Origin: Palsa-504 sp963769715
GTDB lineage: Bacteria > Actinomycetota > Actinomycetes > Streptosporangiales > Streptosporangiaceae
Assembly: GCA_963769715.1 (NCBI GenBank)
Contig: CAVYNE010000020.1
Span: 124,001-188,000, forward strand
Length of the DNA: 64,000 nucleotides
Direction of reading: 5' to 3'
Part shown: in pieces, positions 9,027 through 17,695 of the stretch
Position numbering within the stretch: the stretch's first letter is position 1
Layout of the letters: every line of letters begins with the position of its first letter
Made by a program: the position numbers and the translations under genes
The notes under the pieces: generated by a model
Told to the model about the DNA's origin: nothing
What the model saw: the letters and a program-made list of their open reading frames with translations, nothing else
Databases searched by the model: none

Positions 9027-9905
9027 CTAGATCGCCTCGAACGCGCCGAGCGCCCGGGCGCCGAGCAGGTAGGCGGCCATGATGACGATGGGGACACACG
9101 CCATCGCGGCGGCGAACGGCACGTTGTTCGCGATCCCGATGTTGGAGTAGATGATGTTGCCGATGAAGGTCGCGCTCGTCCCGCCGACCAGCAGCGGCGT
9201 GATGTAGTCCCCGAGGGTCAGCGAGAACGTGAAGATCGACCCGGCCACGATCCCCGGCAGGGCCAGCGGGAGCAGCACCAGCCGGGTGGTCCGCCAGGTC
9301 CGCGCGCCCAGATCCTGCGACGCCTCGATCTGCGAGGCCGGGATGCGCTCGAGCGCCGCGAACACCGGGATGGTCATGAACGGCAGCCAGAGGTAGCAGA
9401 ACACGGTGTACACGGCCCAGTTGGTGTAGATCAGGTGGACCTGGCTGGCGCCGACCCGGCCCAGGCTCCAGTCCAGCAGCCCGCCGCGGGTGAAGATCAG
9501 CAGCCAGGAGTACACCTTGGCCAGGTAACTTGCCCACAGCGGCAGCAGGATCGCCACGAACAGGGCCGTCCGGGTCCTAGGCGCCGCCACCCGGGCCATG
9601 AAGTAGGCGAACGGGAAGGCGACGACGGCGTCCGTCACGGTGACCGCCGCCGCCATCGCGACCGTCCGCACGATGATGCCCCGGTAGGCCGGGCTGGTGA
9701 AGATCGTGGTGAAGTTGTCCAGGCTCCAGACCCGCTCGATGTTGGTGGTGAACGGGTTGATCTGCCAGAAGGCGGTGATCAGCAGGACGACCAGCGCGGC
9801 CAGGTAGAGCAGGACGAACCAGGCCAGCGGCGGGGTGAGCAAGATGGTGGCCCGCGCCCACGGCCGCCGCCAGAGCGCGGCCGAGACGCGGGCCCGCCAC
9901 GTCAC
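9027..9905 (-). CDS. ABC transporter permease, PotB-like
   Basis: The 292-residue membrane protein has six helices and an EAA loop (IEASQDLGARTWRTTRLVLLP). The frame is open far upstream, but the start is placed at GTG 9905 because it overlaps the TGA of the binding-protein gene (GTGA), the coupling style seen through this operon, and the residues before it are not protein-like. It pairs with the PotC-like permease. Confidence 0.86.
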   Translation of the reverse strand: MTWRARVSAALWRRPWARATILLTPPLAWFVLLYLAALVVLLITAFWQINPFTTNIERVWSLDNFTTIFTSPAYRGIIVRTVAMAAAVTVTDAVVAFPFAYFMARVAAPRTRTALFVAILLPLWASYLAKVYSWLLIFTRGGLLDWSLGRVGASQVHLIYTNWAVYTVFCYLWLPFMTIPVFAALERIPASQIEASQDLGARTWRTTRLVLLPLALPGIVAGSIFTFSLTLGDYITPLLVGGTSATFIGNIIYSNIGIANNVPFAAAMACVPIVIMAAYLLGARALGAFEAI

Positions 9906-11155
9906 TTGACCTGGGTATTCCACGCGGACACCCACTGGGCGTAGGGCACGCAGTCCGACTGGCCGTTGTCGCAGGTCGCGATCGGCGTCTTCCACAGGCT
10001 GATCGTGTTGAAGTAGCTCAGCGGCGCGTTGGCGTGGTACTCCTCGCACGACCCCGCCTGGATCTGGTTCATGTACCCGCAGGCGAGCTTGTTGTCCGGC
10101 GTCTCGCCGTAGTTGACGGCCTGCTCGGCCTGGACCTTCGGCGTGCTGATGTACTGCATCCACATGTAGGCGCAGTTGGGGTGGGGCGCCTTGGCCGCGA
10201 GCATCCAGGTGTCCGCCCAGCCGGTCGCGCCCTCGCTCGGGATCGAGGCGCCGATCGTGAAGTGGTCCGCCTTAAGCGCGCTGACCTGGTAAGGCCACCC
10301 CGCGCCGACGATCGCGTTGCCGTTCTTGAAGTCGAAGATCTCCTGGGAGGCGAGGTCCCAGTACTTCTCGATCAGCGGCCGTTGCCCGGCCAGCAGGCTC
10401 ACCGCCGCCTGGAACTGCGGCATGGTCAGCTCGTACGGGTCGGTGATCTTCAGCGCCGGATTGTGGGTCTTGAGGTACAGCGCCGCGTCGGCGATCTGGA
10501 TCGGGTTGTCGGGGACCGTCACTTGTCCCTTGTACTTGGAGTTATAGATGACGTCCCACGACGGCGGGGCCGTCGGGAAGTCCTTGGTGTTGTACATCAG
10601 CACGTTCGGGCCCCACTGCAGGGAGACCCCGTAGTGCACGCCGTTGATGGTGTTGAAGGCCGGCGACTGGAAGGCGGGGAAGAAGTCCTTCCAGCTCGGG
10701 ATCAGGTTGATGTTGACCGGGTGGGCGTCGCCCGCGTACAGGATGCGCAGGTCGGCGTCGCCCGAGGAGGACACCATGTCGTACTGGCCGCCGCCGCCGT
10801 TCTTCATCAGCGCGACCATCTCGTCCGAACTGCCCGCGTACTTCGCGTTCACCTGGCAGCCGGTCTGCTGCTCGAACGGCTTGACCCACTGCGGCTGCAG
10901 GTAGCCCTCCCAGGCGATGAGGTTAAGCTGGCCCTCGCCCTTGCCGATCTTCTGCAGGACCGGCAGGCTCGCGGTGGGCACGGTCTGGCCCGCCACCGCG
11001 CCCCCTCCGTTCTGGGTGGCGCCGTTCTGGGTGGCGGTCCCGGTAATGCTGCTGCTGGTGCTGCCGCCGCTGGAGCAGCCGGCCGCGATGACGGACGCGA
11101 CCGCGAGGCCGAGCACTATCTGCATCGGGCGAGTCCGCCCGCTGGTTCTCCTCAT
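9902..11155 (-). CDS. Extracellular solute-binding lipoprotein, PotD/PotF-like
   Basis: The 417-residue protein has a lipoprotein signal (hydrophobic stretch then IAAGC, Cys at about 27), a Ser/Gly/Thr linker and the two-lobe fold of polyamine-type binding proteins (NLIAWEGYLQPQWVKPFEQQTGC; NVLMYNTKDFP; GAGWPYQ). It captures the substrate outside the membrane and delivers it to the two permeases. The substrate could be a polyamine, but related proteins bind other cationic or organic solutes. ATGA joins its start to the ATPase gene. Confidence 0.88.
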   Translation of the reverse strand: MRRTSGRTRPMQIVLGLAVASVIAAGCSSGGSTSSSITGTATQNGATQNGGGAVAGQTVPTASLPVLQKIGKGEGQLNLIAWEGYLQPQWVKPFEQQTGCQVNAKYAGSSDEMVALMKNGGGGQYDMVSSSGDADLRILYAGDAHPVNINLIPSWKDFFPAFQSPAFNTINGVHYGVSLQWGPNVLMYNTKDFPTAPPSWDVIYNSKYKGQVTVPDNPIQIADAALYLKTHNPALKITDPYELTMPQFQAAVSLLAGQRPLIEKYWDLASQEIFDFKNGNAIVGAGWPYQVSALKADHFTIGASIPSEGATGWADTWMLAAKAPHPNCAYMWMQYISTPKVQAEQAVNYGETPDNKLACGYMNQIQAGSCEEYHANAPLSYFNTISLWKTPIATCDNGQSDCVPYAQWVSAWNTQVK

Positions 11156-12216
11156 TGCTTTTCCTCCCCGGACGGGATGGTGAATGCCTGCTCGGGCCGC
11201 CAGGCGATGCGCACCTGGCGGCCTCGAAGGTCGCCGCGGACGGGTACCTCGGTGTTCTGCCGGCTGACCACGAGTTCGCCGCCGCCGTCCAGGTCCACGA
11301 CGTAGCGGGTGAGCACGCCCGCGTAGATGACGTCCTGGATCTGGCCGGCTTCCACGTGCGTGCCGGGCGGGTCCGGCTGGCCGTCCTCGAGCAGGGTTAT
11401 CTTCTCCGGCCGCACCGTGATCGTGTGGCCGTCGCGCTCGATCAGGTTGGAGACGCCGATGAACCCGGCCACGAACGCCGTCTGCGGCCGCTCGTATACC
11501 TCCGCTGGCCCGCCGATCTGCTCGATGCGGCCACCGCTGAGCACCGCGATGCGGTCGCTCATCGTCAGGGCTTCTTCCTGGTCGTGCGTGACGTAGATGA
11601 ACGTGATCCCCACCTGGCGCTGCACCCGCTGTAGCTCGAGCTGCATCTCCTGGCGGAGCTTGAGGTCGAGCGCGCCGAGCGGCTCGTCGAGCAGCAGCAC
11701 CTCGGGCTCGTTGACGATGGCCCGGGCCAGCGCCACGCGCTGGCGCTGGCCACCGGAGAGCTCGGCCGGCTTGCGGCTGCCGAGTCCGGGCAGGCGGACC
11801 ATCTCCAGCGCGCGGCCGACCTTCGCGCGCCGCTCCGCCTTGGGCACGCGCCGCACGCGCAGGCCGTACTCGATGTTCTGCGCCACCGTCATGTGCGGGA
11901 ACAGCGCGTAGTCCTGGAACACGGTATTGACGTTCCTGGCGTAGGGCGGCACCTGCGTGACGTCGCTGCCGCCGAGTTCGATCCGGCCGTCGTCGGGACG
12001 CTCGAACCCCGCGATCAGCCGCAGCAAGGTGGTCTTCCCCGACCCGGACGGGCCGAGCAAGGTAAAGAACTCACCGGCCCCGACGACGAGGTCGACTCCG
12101 GCGAGCGCGACCACGTCGCCGTACCGCTTACGCAGGCCGGCGACATGGATGGCTGGCGCCGCGGCGGCCGGATCACCTGCAGCGGCGGGCTGCGCGGGGC
12201 CCGGAACCGTCATCAT
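11152..12216 (-). CDS. ABC transporter ATP-binding protein, PotA-like
   Basis: The 354-residue ATPase shows Walker A GPSGSGKT, the Q-loop VFQDYALFPHMT, signature LSGGQRQR, Walker B VLLLDEP, a switch histidine in VTHDQEEA and a C-terminal TOBE domain (about 260-350). It drives the transporter encoded by the next three genes. The start is the first of two adjacent ATG codons at 12216; the same frame is open further upstream, but that part is not protein-like. An Ala/Pro-rich N-terminal extension of about 27 residues precedes the domain. Confidence 0.88.
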   Translation of the reverse strand: MMTVPGPAQPAAAGDPAAAAPAIHVAGLRKRYGDVVALAGVDLVVGAGEFFTLLGPSGSGKTTLLRLIAGFERPDDGRIELGGSDVTQVPPYARNVNTVFQDYALFPHMTVAQNIEYGLRVRRVPKAERRAKVGRALEMVRLPGLGSRKPAELSGGQRQRVALARAIVNEPEVLLLDEPLGALDLKLRQEMQLELQRVQRQVGITFIYVTHDQEEALTMSDRIAVLSGGRIEQIGGPAEVYERPQTAFVAGFIGVSNLIERDGHTITVRPEKITLLEDGQPDPPGTHVEAGQIQDVIYAGVLTRYVVDLDGGGELVVSRQNTEVPVRGDLRGRQVRIAWRPEQAFTIPSGEEKQ

Positions 12217-12294
12217 TCGGCTCGTTGTACCACGGTTCAGGCGGGACCCGCAATGAGGCTCCCGGTTGGGCTGCGGTCGCCGTAACCTGGCGTA

Positions 12295-12800
12295 ATGGAG
12301 TGGACAGGACAGGTTTACGCCGACACCCCGGTCGTGGCGGCCCAGATCTACATCGAGGCCCCGCCGGAACGGGTGTGGGACATGGTGAGCGATATCTTCC
12401 TGATGCCGGGGCTGAGCGCCGAACTGCAGGAGGTGGCCTGGCTGGACGGGGTCGCCGGCCCGGCCGTCGGCCACCGGTTCACCGGCCGCAACGCCCACCC
12501 GGCCATGGGGGAGTGGGAGACGGTCAGCACGGTCGTCGCGTGCGACCCGCCGCGCTGCTTCGCGTGGGCCGTGGGCGACCCCGGTCACCCGTCCGCGACC
12601 TGGCGGTTCACCCTGCGGCCGGACGGGACGGGCACGCTGCTCGAGCAGTGGTACCAGATGGGCCGGCCCGCTCCGGGCTGAACATCGCCATCGACGCGAT
12701 GCCGGACAAGGAGCAGAAGATCGTCTTCGTCCGGCTGCGCGAGCACGAGACGGGCATGAAACACAACCTGGAGGCCATCAAGGAAAGGGCCGAACGGTAG
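12295..12800 (+). pseudogene. SRPBCC family protein gene with a frameshift near its 3' end
   Basis: The frame from ATG 12295 gives 128 residues of an SRPBCC protein (IYIEAPPERVWDMVSD start; DGTGTLLEQWYQMG), then meets a TGA at 12679-12681. The expected C-terminal helix (SGLNIAIDAMPDKEQK and on to KERAER) continues in another frame to a TAG at 12798-12800. One missing base just after ATGGG near 12660 would restore a protein of about 169 residues. It is either a recent pseudogene or a sequence error. The restored stop directly abuts the LLM gene, so the two were probably one operon. Confidence 0.7.
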
Positions 12801-14150
12801 GTGCGCACCGCGACGACCATCGAGGCCTCGGCCGGCCGCGAGGCCGTCGAGTTCGCCGTCGAAGCCGAAAAGCTCGGCCTGGACATCTGCTGGGTCGCCG
12901 AGGCCTGGGGGGCAGACGCGCCCTCGCCGCTCGGGTACCTCGTGGCCCGCACCGAGTCCATGCTGCTCGGCTCGGGCGTGATCCAGGTCGGCACCCGCTC
13001 GCCGGTCACGATCGCGCAGACCGCGATGACGCTCGCACACCTGTCCGGCGGGCGGTTCCTGCTCGGCCTCGGCGTGAGTGGCCCGCAGGTCATCGAGGGC
13101 TTGCACGGCATCCCGTTCGGCCATCCGCTGGCCCGGATGCGTGAGACCGTCGCGATCGTGCGGAGCGTCATGGGCGGGGAGAAGGTCAGTTTCGCCGGGA
13201 GCCAGTACCAGATCCCGCTCCCCGGGGTTCAGCCGATGCGGGTCAGCCTGCCGCCGGTGTCGGTGCCGGTGTACCTGGCCTCGCTGTCGCCGCGGATGCT
13301 GGAGCTGACCGGCGAGATCGCCGATGGCTGGCTCGGCACGAGCTTCGTTCCCGAGGGCGCCAGCGCCTACTTCAGCCATCTGGACGCCGGGCTGGCCCGG
13401 GCCGGCCGTACCCGGGCCGACCTGGACATCTGCCAAGGCGCCGAGATCAACCTGGTCGACGAGGCCGACCTGGCTCAGACCCTGGCGGGGCGCAAGAAGG
13501 AACTGGCCTTCTCGCTGGGCGGCATGGGCACGGCCACGGCCAACTTCTACAACGACGCCTACAGCCGCCAGGGCTGGGCCGATGTCGCCGCCCGGGTCCG
13601 CGAGCGCTGGCAGGCCGGGGACCGCGACGGCGCGGCCGGCCTGGTCAGCGACGAGATGGTCCTCGCGACCACGCTGATCGGCACGCCGGACATGGTGCGC
13701 GCCCGGCTCAGGACCTGGCGCGAGGCCGGCGTGGACACGGTGCGCCTCTACCCGGCCGGGGACACCCTGGCCGCCCGGCTGGACAACCTCGGCCGGGGCA
13801 TCGACCTGGTCCGGGCGGCAGGCCGTCAATTATCCCGAACGGGTGCGCATCCTGCCCCGCTGCGAACCCGGCTGCGGCCCGTCGCTGACGTGCAGATACA
13901 GGTTGAGCCCGGTGAGGTTCAGCAGCCGCCTGACGATGGGCTGACAGCCGGTGACGATCAGTTCACGGCCTTGCCCGGCCAGGATGTCATGGGCCCAGAC
14001 CAGGACGGAAAGGCCGGCGCAGTCGGCGAAGCCGAGCGCGGACAGATCCGCCACCAGGGTCTTGGGCGCGCGGTCCAGGGCATCGCTGATGACCTGCCGC
14101 AGGTGGTCGGTGCTGCAGACGTCAAGCTCGCCCTCGAGCCGCAGCACTGA
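12801..14150 (+). CDS. LLM-class (F420-type) oxidoreductase with an abnormal C-terminal extension
   Basis: Residues 1 to about 340 form a luciferase-like monooxygenase TIM barrel (EKLGLDICWVAEAWGAD, LAHLSGGRFLLGLGVSGPQV, TLIGTPDMVRARLRTW). In actinobacteria this branch generally uses coenzyme F420; the substrate is unknown. The barrel finishes near LGRGIDLVRAA (about 13820), but no stop follows and the frame runs another 110 codons across the opposite strand of the STAS gene. That part is Gln/Asp/Gly-rich and looks like antisense read-through. The start is GTG 12801, immediately after the TAG of the SRPBCC gene. Confidence 0.8.
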   Translation: MRTATTIEASAGREAVEFAVEAEKLGLDICWVAEAWGADAPSPLGYLVARTESMLLGSGVIQVGTRSPVTIAQTAMTLAHLSGGRFLLGLGVSGPQVIEGLHGIPFGHPLARMRETVAIVRSVMGGEKVSFAGSQYQIPLPGVQPMRVSLPPVSVPVYLASLSPRMLELTGEIADGWLGTSFVPEGASAYFSHLDAGLARAGRTRADLDICQGAEINLVDEADLAQTLAGRKKELAFSLGGMGTATANFYNDAYSRQGWADVAARVRERWQAGDRDGAAGLVSDEMVLATTLIGTPDMVRARLRTWREAGVDTVRLYPAGDTLAARLDNLGRGIDLVRAAGRQLSRTGAHPAPLRTRLRPVADVQIQVEPGEVQQPPDDGLTAGDDQFTALPGQDVMGPDQDGKAGAVGEAERGQIRHQGLGRAVQGIADDLPQVVGAADVKLALEPQH

Positions 14151-14270
14151 CCGCTGGCCGTGGTGTTCGGTGACGACACGGAAGGGGGAAGGGTTCATCT
14201 CCGGCGCTTTCGCTGGGCCGCCACCTGGTGGCGGGAAAATCAACGCGACGCACACGGAAGGCCGGATCAC
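13830..14270 (-). CDS. STAS-domain anti-sigma factor antagonist
   Basis: The core is a single STAS domain: the RLEGELDVCSTDHLRQ opening, ALDRAPKTLVADLSALGFADCAGLSVLV with the Ser/Asp region phosphorylated in SpoIIAA-like proteins, and the TGCQPIVRRLLNLTGL helix. It would bind an anti-sigma kinase in partner switching. The start is uncertain: GTG 14270 gives 146 residues, ATG 14198 gives 122 and begins right before the domain. It lies 70 bases downstream of the GAF-ANTAR gene on the same strand, and the read-through of the LLM gene covers most of it. Confidence 0.8.
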   Translation of the reverse strand: MIRPSVCVALIFPPPGGGPAKAPEMNPSPFRVVTEHHGQRSVLRLEGELDVCSTDHLRQVISDALDRAPKTLVADLSALGFADCAGLSVLVWAHDILAGQGRELIVTGCQPIVRRLLNLTGLNLYLHVSDGPQPGSQRGRMRTRSG

Positions 14271-14340
14271 ATGCCACAGATCGTCACCTCCTGGGTGCGA
14301 TCCGCGGACACACGGCGGAACTAGGTAAAGCTAGCACACT

Positions 14341-15093
14341 TCAGGTCGCCTGGGTCAGGGCCTGGTCCGGCGAACGCCGGTCGCGGATCTGGCCGGCGTC
14401 CGGGCCGGTGCTCCCGCCGAGTACCTCGGCGGCCACGTCGGCCACCCGCCGGCGCGAATCGCGGGCCTGCTTGCGAAGCAGGTTGAACGCGGTCGTCGCC
14501 GTCAGGCCGTGCGCGCCCATCAGGTAACCGATCGCGCGCTCGATGACCACGCGGTAGTCCAGGGCGTACTGCAGCTGCTCGGCCACGGCGCCGCGGTCGG
14601 CCGCCGCCAGGGCGGTGGCCAGGATCTCCGCGATCAGGCCGCTGTATCCGCGCAGAGCCTGGATGTCCGAATCGTCCCAGTCGGCGGGCTGGTCGCGGTA
14701 GACGTTCAGCGTGCCGACCGGGCTGCCGCTGAGCAAGAGCGGAATGCCCGCCACCGCCCGCACCTGACCAGGCAGCTTTAGGTCCGGCCAGCGGTCGTCG
14801 GCGCGCAGGTCGTTGCTGACGATCTCCCGGGCGTAGACGTAGGAGTCGTAGCACGGGCCTTGCCCGGCCGCCGCCTGGGCCTCCTCGAGCTGCCGGCCGC
14901 CCTCGTCAGATGCGGCCACGTAGGCCAGACGCCCGGACTCGGTGATGAACATGATCCCGGCGCCGCTGTAGCCGAACACGTCGTTGACCGCGTTGACCGT
15001 CCGCGTCAGGACGGCGACCACATCAGCGTCGAAGGCCGCCTGACGCAGCCGCTGCAGGCTTGACCGCAGCGCTTCGGAGTCGATATGGACCAT
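14341..15093 (-). CDS. GAF-ANTAR domain transcription antitermination regulator
   Basis: The 250-residue protein has an N-terminal GAF sensor domain (about 20-165) and a C-terminal ANTAR RNA-binding domain (about 170-230: YRVVIERAIGYLMGAHGLTATTAFNLLR), followed by a short Gly/Asp-rich tail. ANTAR proteins bind paired hairpins in leader RNA and prevent termination. The GAF domain presumably senses a small molecule or redox state. Its closest neighbour on the same strand is the STAS gene, so both may belong to a stress-signalling unit. Confidence 0.85.
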   Translation of the reverse strand: MVHIDSEALRSSLQRLRQAAFDADVVAVLTRTVNAVNDVFGYSGAGIMFITESGRLAYVAASDEGGRQLEEAQAAAGQGPCYDSYVYAREIVSNDLRADDRWPDLKLPGQVRAVAGIPLLLSGSPVGTLNVYRDQPADWDDSDIQALRGYSGLIAEILATALAAADRGAVAEQLQYALDYRVVIERAIGYLMGAHGLTATTAFNLLRKQARDSRRRVADVAAEVLGGSTGPDAGQIRDRRSPDQALTQAT

Positions 15094-15200
15094 GACCGGC
15101 AGGCTACCGGGTCAGCGCGCTGTCGGCCGCGCCCGCGTACAGTTCGGCGGCCCGCGCACCGCCGACAGGCGCGCGACGATCTCGTCGTCGCTTTCCCTAG

Positions 15201-15428
15201 CTAGCCATCGCGGGGACAGCACGACCGTCCCGTCCAGCACGCGACCGACGCGGCGCCGTCGCCGGCCCGGCCCCCGACCTCGGCCGCGAACCGGGCGGCG
15301 CGGCCGCTCACCGCGTCAGCCGCGGCGACCTGGAATCCGGCCCGGATCAGGTTCGCGAACATGGGCCAGCCCATGTTCCCGATGCCGACGAAACCGACGG
15401 TGCTGGCTGGCCCGGCATCGGCAGGCAT
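15201..15428 (-). pseudogene. Fragment of an NAD(P)-dependent 3-hydroxyisobutyrate dehydrogenase-like gene
   Basis: The first 50 codons encode the Rossmann start of the family (TVGFVGIGNMGWPMFANLIRAG, then a beta-alpha unit), after which the sequence loses similarity and stops at 75 residues. The rest of the roughly 290-residue enzyme, including the catalytic lysine domain, is absent. It is gene debris at the edge of the toxin-antitoxin island. Confidence 0.7.
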
Positions 15429-15485
15429 CGTGACCTCGCTTCCGTTGATGTTTCCGGGCTGGCCCTGGCGTTGCTGCAGGTAGGG

Positions 15486-15785
15486 TCAGTCGTAGGTGTC
15501 GTGGTATCCGATGGCGATCCACGTCAGCATGGGGCCGCCGTTAGAGCCCCGCTCGATGATGAACAGGGCCCTTCCGTCCGGGTGCGCGAAACTCCAGGTT
15601 AGCGAGTAGGCATCGGCGATCTTGTGGATGCGGAGCCGCCGCGGCCATGGGACTTCACCGCGGTGCGCGCCAGTCGCCAGGGCGGGCAGCAGGTGATGGA
15701 TGACGGCGGTCAGGAACAGTGCACGGTGCTCTTTCGGAAGCCTGGCGAAGCCATGGTCAAAGCTCGCCGTGGTCCGGTACTTCAA
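15486..15785 (-). CDS. Probable toxin partner of the Phd/YefM-type antitoxin (RelE/ParE-like)
   Basis: From a TTG at 15785, two bases after the antitoxin stop, the frame gives 99 residues: KYRTTASFDHGFARLPKEHR (a typical RelE/ParE helix start), then WPRRLRIHKIADAYSLTWSF and ALFIIERGSNGGPMLTWIAIGYHD, a beta pattern as in this fold. The role as an mRNA interferase or gyrase toxin is inferred from position and fold. Frames upstream of the TTG overlap the antitoxin and are not protein-like. Confidence 0.6.
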   Translation of the reverse strand: MKYRTTASFDHGFARLPKEHRALFLTAVIHHLLPALATGAHRGEVPWPRRLRIHKIADAYSLTWSFAHPDGRALFIIERGSNGGPMLTWIAIGYHDTYD

Positions 15786-15787
15786 CG

Positions 15788-16120
15788 CTAAGCGCTTCCG
15801 CCCTCGGCATCTAGAGCCTTCAGATGGGTCACGAACTCGTCGTCCGTATCGAAGTCCCGTGTCCGGCCCTCGGCGAGATCCGCGGTTGCCTCCCGGATCT
15901 TGTCCTGCCATTCCGCACTGTAGATCCAGGCGTCTTCCTCTGGGACGATGCGAGCCAGGCGCTTGCCGTCCCGGGTAAGTACGGTGGTCACGTGTCCGTA
16001 TGCGGCCAGGTTGACGAGTTCGGGCAGGTTCTTCCGCGCCTCGGTAGTCGTCATCTCCTGGATCTCGTACGGCAGCGGGACCGCATTCTCTGTCATGTAC
16101 CTAGCATACCTTACGTACAC
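15788..16120 (-). CDS. Phd/YefM-type antitoxin
   Basis: The protein contains the Phd/YefM fold core: EIQEMTTTEARKNLPELVNLAAYGHVTTVLTRDGKRLARIVP, followed by an acidic C-terminal toxin-binding tail. The start is GTG 16120 or, more likely, ATG 16096, eight codons on. The DNA at the start (TACGTA, AAGGTATGC, AGGTACATG) is AT-rich compared with its surroundings and probably holds the autoregulatory operator. It is coupled to the downstream toxin gene, which begins two bases after the stop. Confidence 0.75.
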   Translation of the reverse strand: MYVRYARYMTENAVPLPYEIQEMTTTEARKNLPELVNLAAYGHVTTVLTRDGKRLARIVPEEDAWIYSAEWQDKIREATADLAEGRTRDFDTDDEFVTHLKALDAEGGSA

Positions 16121-16556
16121 TAGGTCTGCCGTGACCGTCGGCGTGTAACGCGGTGGAGACGGCTAGGTCGATGTCGGCCGCGAGGTCGGCCAGATCATTA
16201 GTGGTGTCGTGGGCCGCCACGGCGAGCAAGAGGCGGCGCCAGGAAGTTCGTGCGGCCGGCTCGTAGCACGACGGCTGAGCCCAACGGCCGTGCGTATCGG
16301 TGAACCAGGCCTCCGCCGGCGCGGCGGTGCGGCCCGTCGGCACCATCAGCTGCGCCTGAGCGGGCGCCCCGTACATCGCCAGCCGTACCGATGGCCTCGC
16401 ACCCGACGACGGCACCGGTGTCCTGGGCGACCGACACGCTCGATGGTCGAGCGCTATCCCGATTGGGAGAACCTCCGCACGCTCTGGCACTCCGCGCGAG
16501 CAGCCATCGCGCGCAAGAACGGCTAGCTACCAGCCTGTTTGACGGTGACTGGTACC
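16121..16556. other. Stretch without a convincing gene
   Basis: Overlapping weak ORFs occur on both strands. The longest, on the minus strand (16101-16490), has a C-terminal half (AWFTDTHGRWAQPSCYEPAARTS) that could be a protein remnant, but I recognise no family. It probably holds debris between toxin-antitoxin modules. Confidence 0.4.
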
Positions 16557-16970
16557 TCAGTCTGATCCGTACCAGCGGAGGGGCTGCCCGGTGACCCGCG
16601 CGACAACGTCGAAGTCGCGGTCATGGTGCAGCAGCGTCAGGCCGTGCAGCTCCGCGGTCGCGGCGACGACCAGGTCCACCGGGCCCGCGCTGCGGTGCTG
16701 GCCTTGACTGGTTAGGTCGCCTTGCACGTCCCAGGCGCGGGCGAACGCGCGGTCGTGCACTGGCACCCAGCCGAACAGGGACCGCAAGTCCTGGACTCCC
16801 TGCTCACGACCAGCCAGTGAAGGCGCGCTGTAGAAGAACTCCAGCTCGATGATCGGGCACAGCGCGATCAGGCCGGCCGCGGCGGCCTGGTCCCATCCGA
16901 AGGACTCCGCGCCCGGGCGCAGGAGCCTGGCCAGCGCGCTCGTGTCGATCAGGAACTGCGCCGCGGTCAC
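16557..16970 (-). CDS. vapC: VapC-type PIN-domain toxin (module 1)
   Basis: The 137-residue PIN-domain RNase has the acidic residues of the metal site: Asp in FLIDTSAL (about 8), Glu in IIELEF (about 43), Asp in GPVDLVVAATA (about 98) and Asp in HHDRDFD (about 117-120). It would cleave tRNA or other RNA when released from VapB. Its GTG start overlaps the vapB stop as GTGA (16967-16970). Confidence 0.88.
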   Translation of the reverse strand: MTAAQFLIDTSALARLLRPGAESFGWDQAAAAGLIALCPIIELEFFYSAPSLAGREQGVQDLRSLFGWVPVHDRAFARAWDVQGDLTSQGQHRSAGPVDLVVAATAELHGLTLLHHDRDFDVVARVTGQPLRWYGSD

Positions 16971-17182
16971 CGGCGGTAGTTCTCCTTGTCCGCCAGCAGC
17001 GTCAGGTCAAAGGCGCCGTCCGCGGTCGCCTCGCGCAGCCGGGTCAGGGCCAGCGCCCGGCGCCGGTTCTCCAGCACTTCCCGCAGCGCCGTGTTGACCG
17101 TGTCCTTCTTCGTCCGGGTGCCAAGGGCCCGGGCGGCTTCGGCCACCAGATCGTCATCAAGGTCAATTACGGTCCTGCTCAT
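16967..17182 (-). CDS. vapB: VapB-type antitoxin (module 1)
   Basis: The 71-residue protein matches the actinobacterial type II VapB family (PF09957): MSRTVIDLDDDLVAEAARALGT DNA-binding N-terminus, a KKDTVNTALREVLENRRR helix and a toxin-binding tail with LLADKENYRR. GGGGGTGG precedes the ATG. Confidence 0.88.
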   Translation of the reverse strand: MSRTVIDLDDDLVAEAARALGTRTKKDTVNTALREVLENRRRALALTRLREATADGAFDLTLLADKENYRR

Positions 17183-17196
17183 GGGCCACCCCCAAG

Positions 17197-17233
17197 ATAT
17201 CAGCTAATGCATAAAGAGTATCATCGCTGATAT
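17197..17233. promoter_or_regulatory. Candidate operator of VapBC module 1
   Basis: An 8-bp inverted repeat, ATATCAGC at 17197-17204 and GCTGATAT at 17226-17233, lies in AT-rich DNA just upstream of vapB. Autoregulation by VapB or VapBC through such repeats is usual. Confidence 0.4.
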
Positions 17234-17245
17234 AGCATGGTGTCG

Positions 17246-17695
17246 CTACTTCGGATCGCCTTCGTCATGACCGAGCAGAAAGCGGATGCCGCTGGCGTCG
17301 GGGATGACGTGACGGATGTTCTCGACGGCGGAGAATCCGGCATCGGCGGAAACGAGAGCATCAGCCCCGGCCGCGTGTGCCGCCGCGGCCAGGACCGCAT
17401 CGAACGCCCCGATACCAGCGCTTTCCTCGAACAGGCGCAGGCCTTCACGCAGGTCGGGCTCCTCCACCACGAGCAGCGGCGATAGCAGCTCGATGTAGTC
17501 GCGGGCGAGTTCCGCCGCGTCTTTGCGATCCCGGCGGCGGGCGCGGACGTGGGCGAACTCCTGGATGACCTCGATGGTGGTGGCCGCGATGACCTCGCCG
17601 TCGGCTATGGCGCGCACGAGCCGCCGGCACGGCACCTGCAGCGGGTGGTCCGCCCCGACGGCATAGGCGAGGACGGTGGTATCCAGGACGATCAC
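17246..17695 (-). CDS. vapC: VapC-type PIN-domain toxin (module 2)
   Basis: The 149-residue PIN protein starts at GTG 17695, overlapping the antitoxin stop (GTGA), and has the acidic positions: Asp in VIVLDTTVLAYA, Glu in TTIEVIQEF, Asp in GAFDAVLAAAAH and Asp in LVSADAGFS. It differs clearly from module 1, so it is a separate acquisition, not a duplication. Confidence 0.87.
   Translation of the reverse strand: MIVLDTTVLAYAVGADHPLQVPCRRLVRAIADGEVIAATTIEVIQEFAHVRARRRDRKDAAELARDYIELLSPLLVVEEPDLREGLRLFEESAGIGAFDAVLAAAAHAAGADALVSADAGFSAVENIRHVIPDASGIRFLLGHDEGDPK

Noticed and set aside
14280..14300. Perfect AGGAGG upstream of the STAS gene as start-deciding ribosome site
   Set aside because: It is 16 bases from GTG 14270 and the nearer GTG is in another frame, so it does not decide the start.
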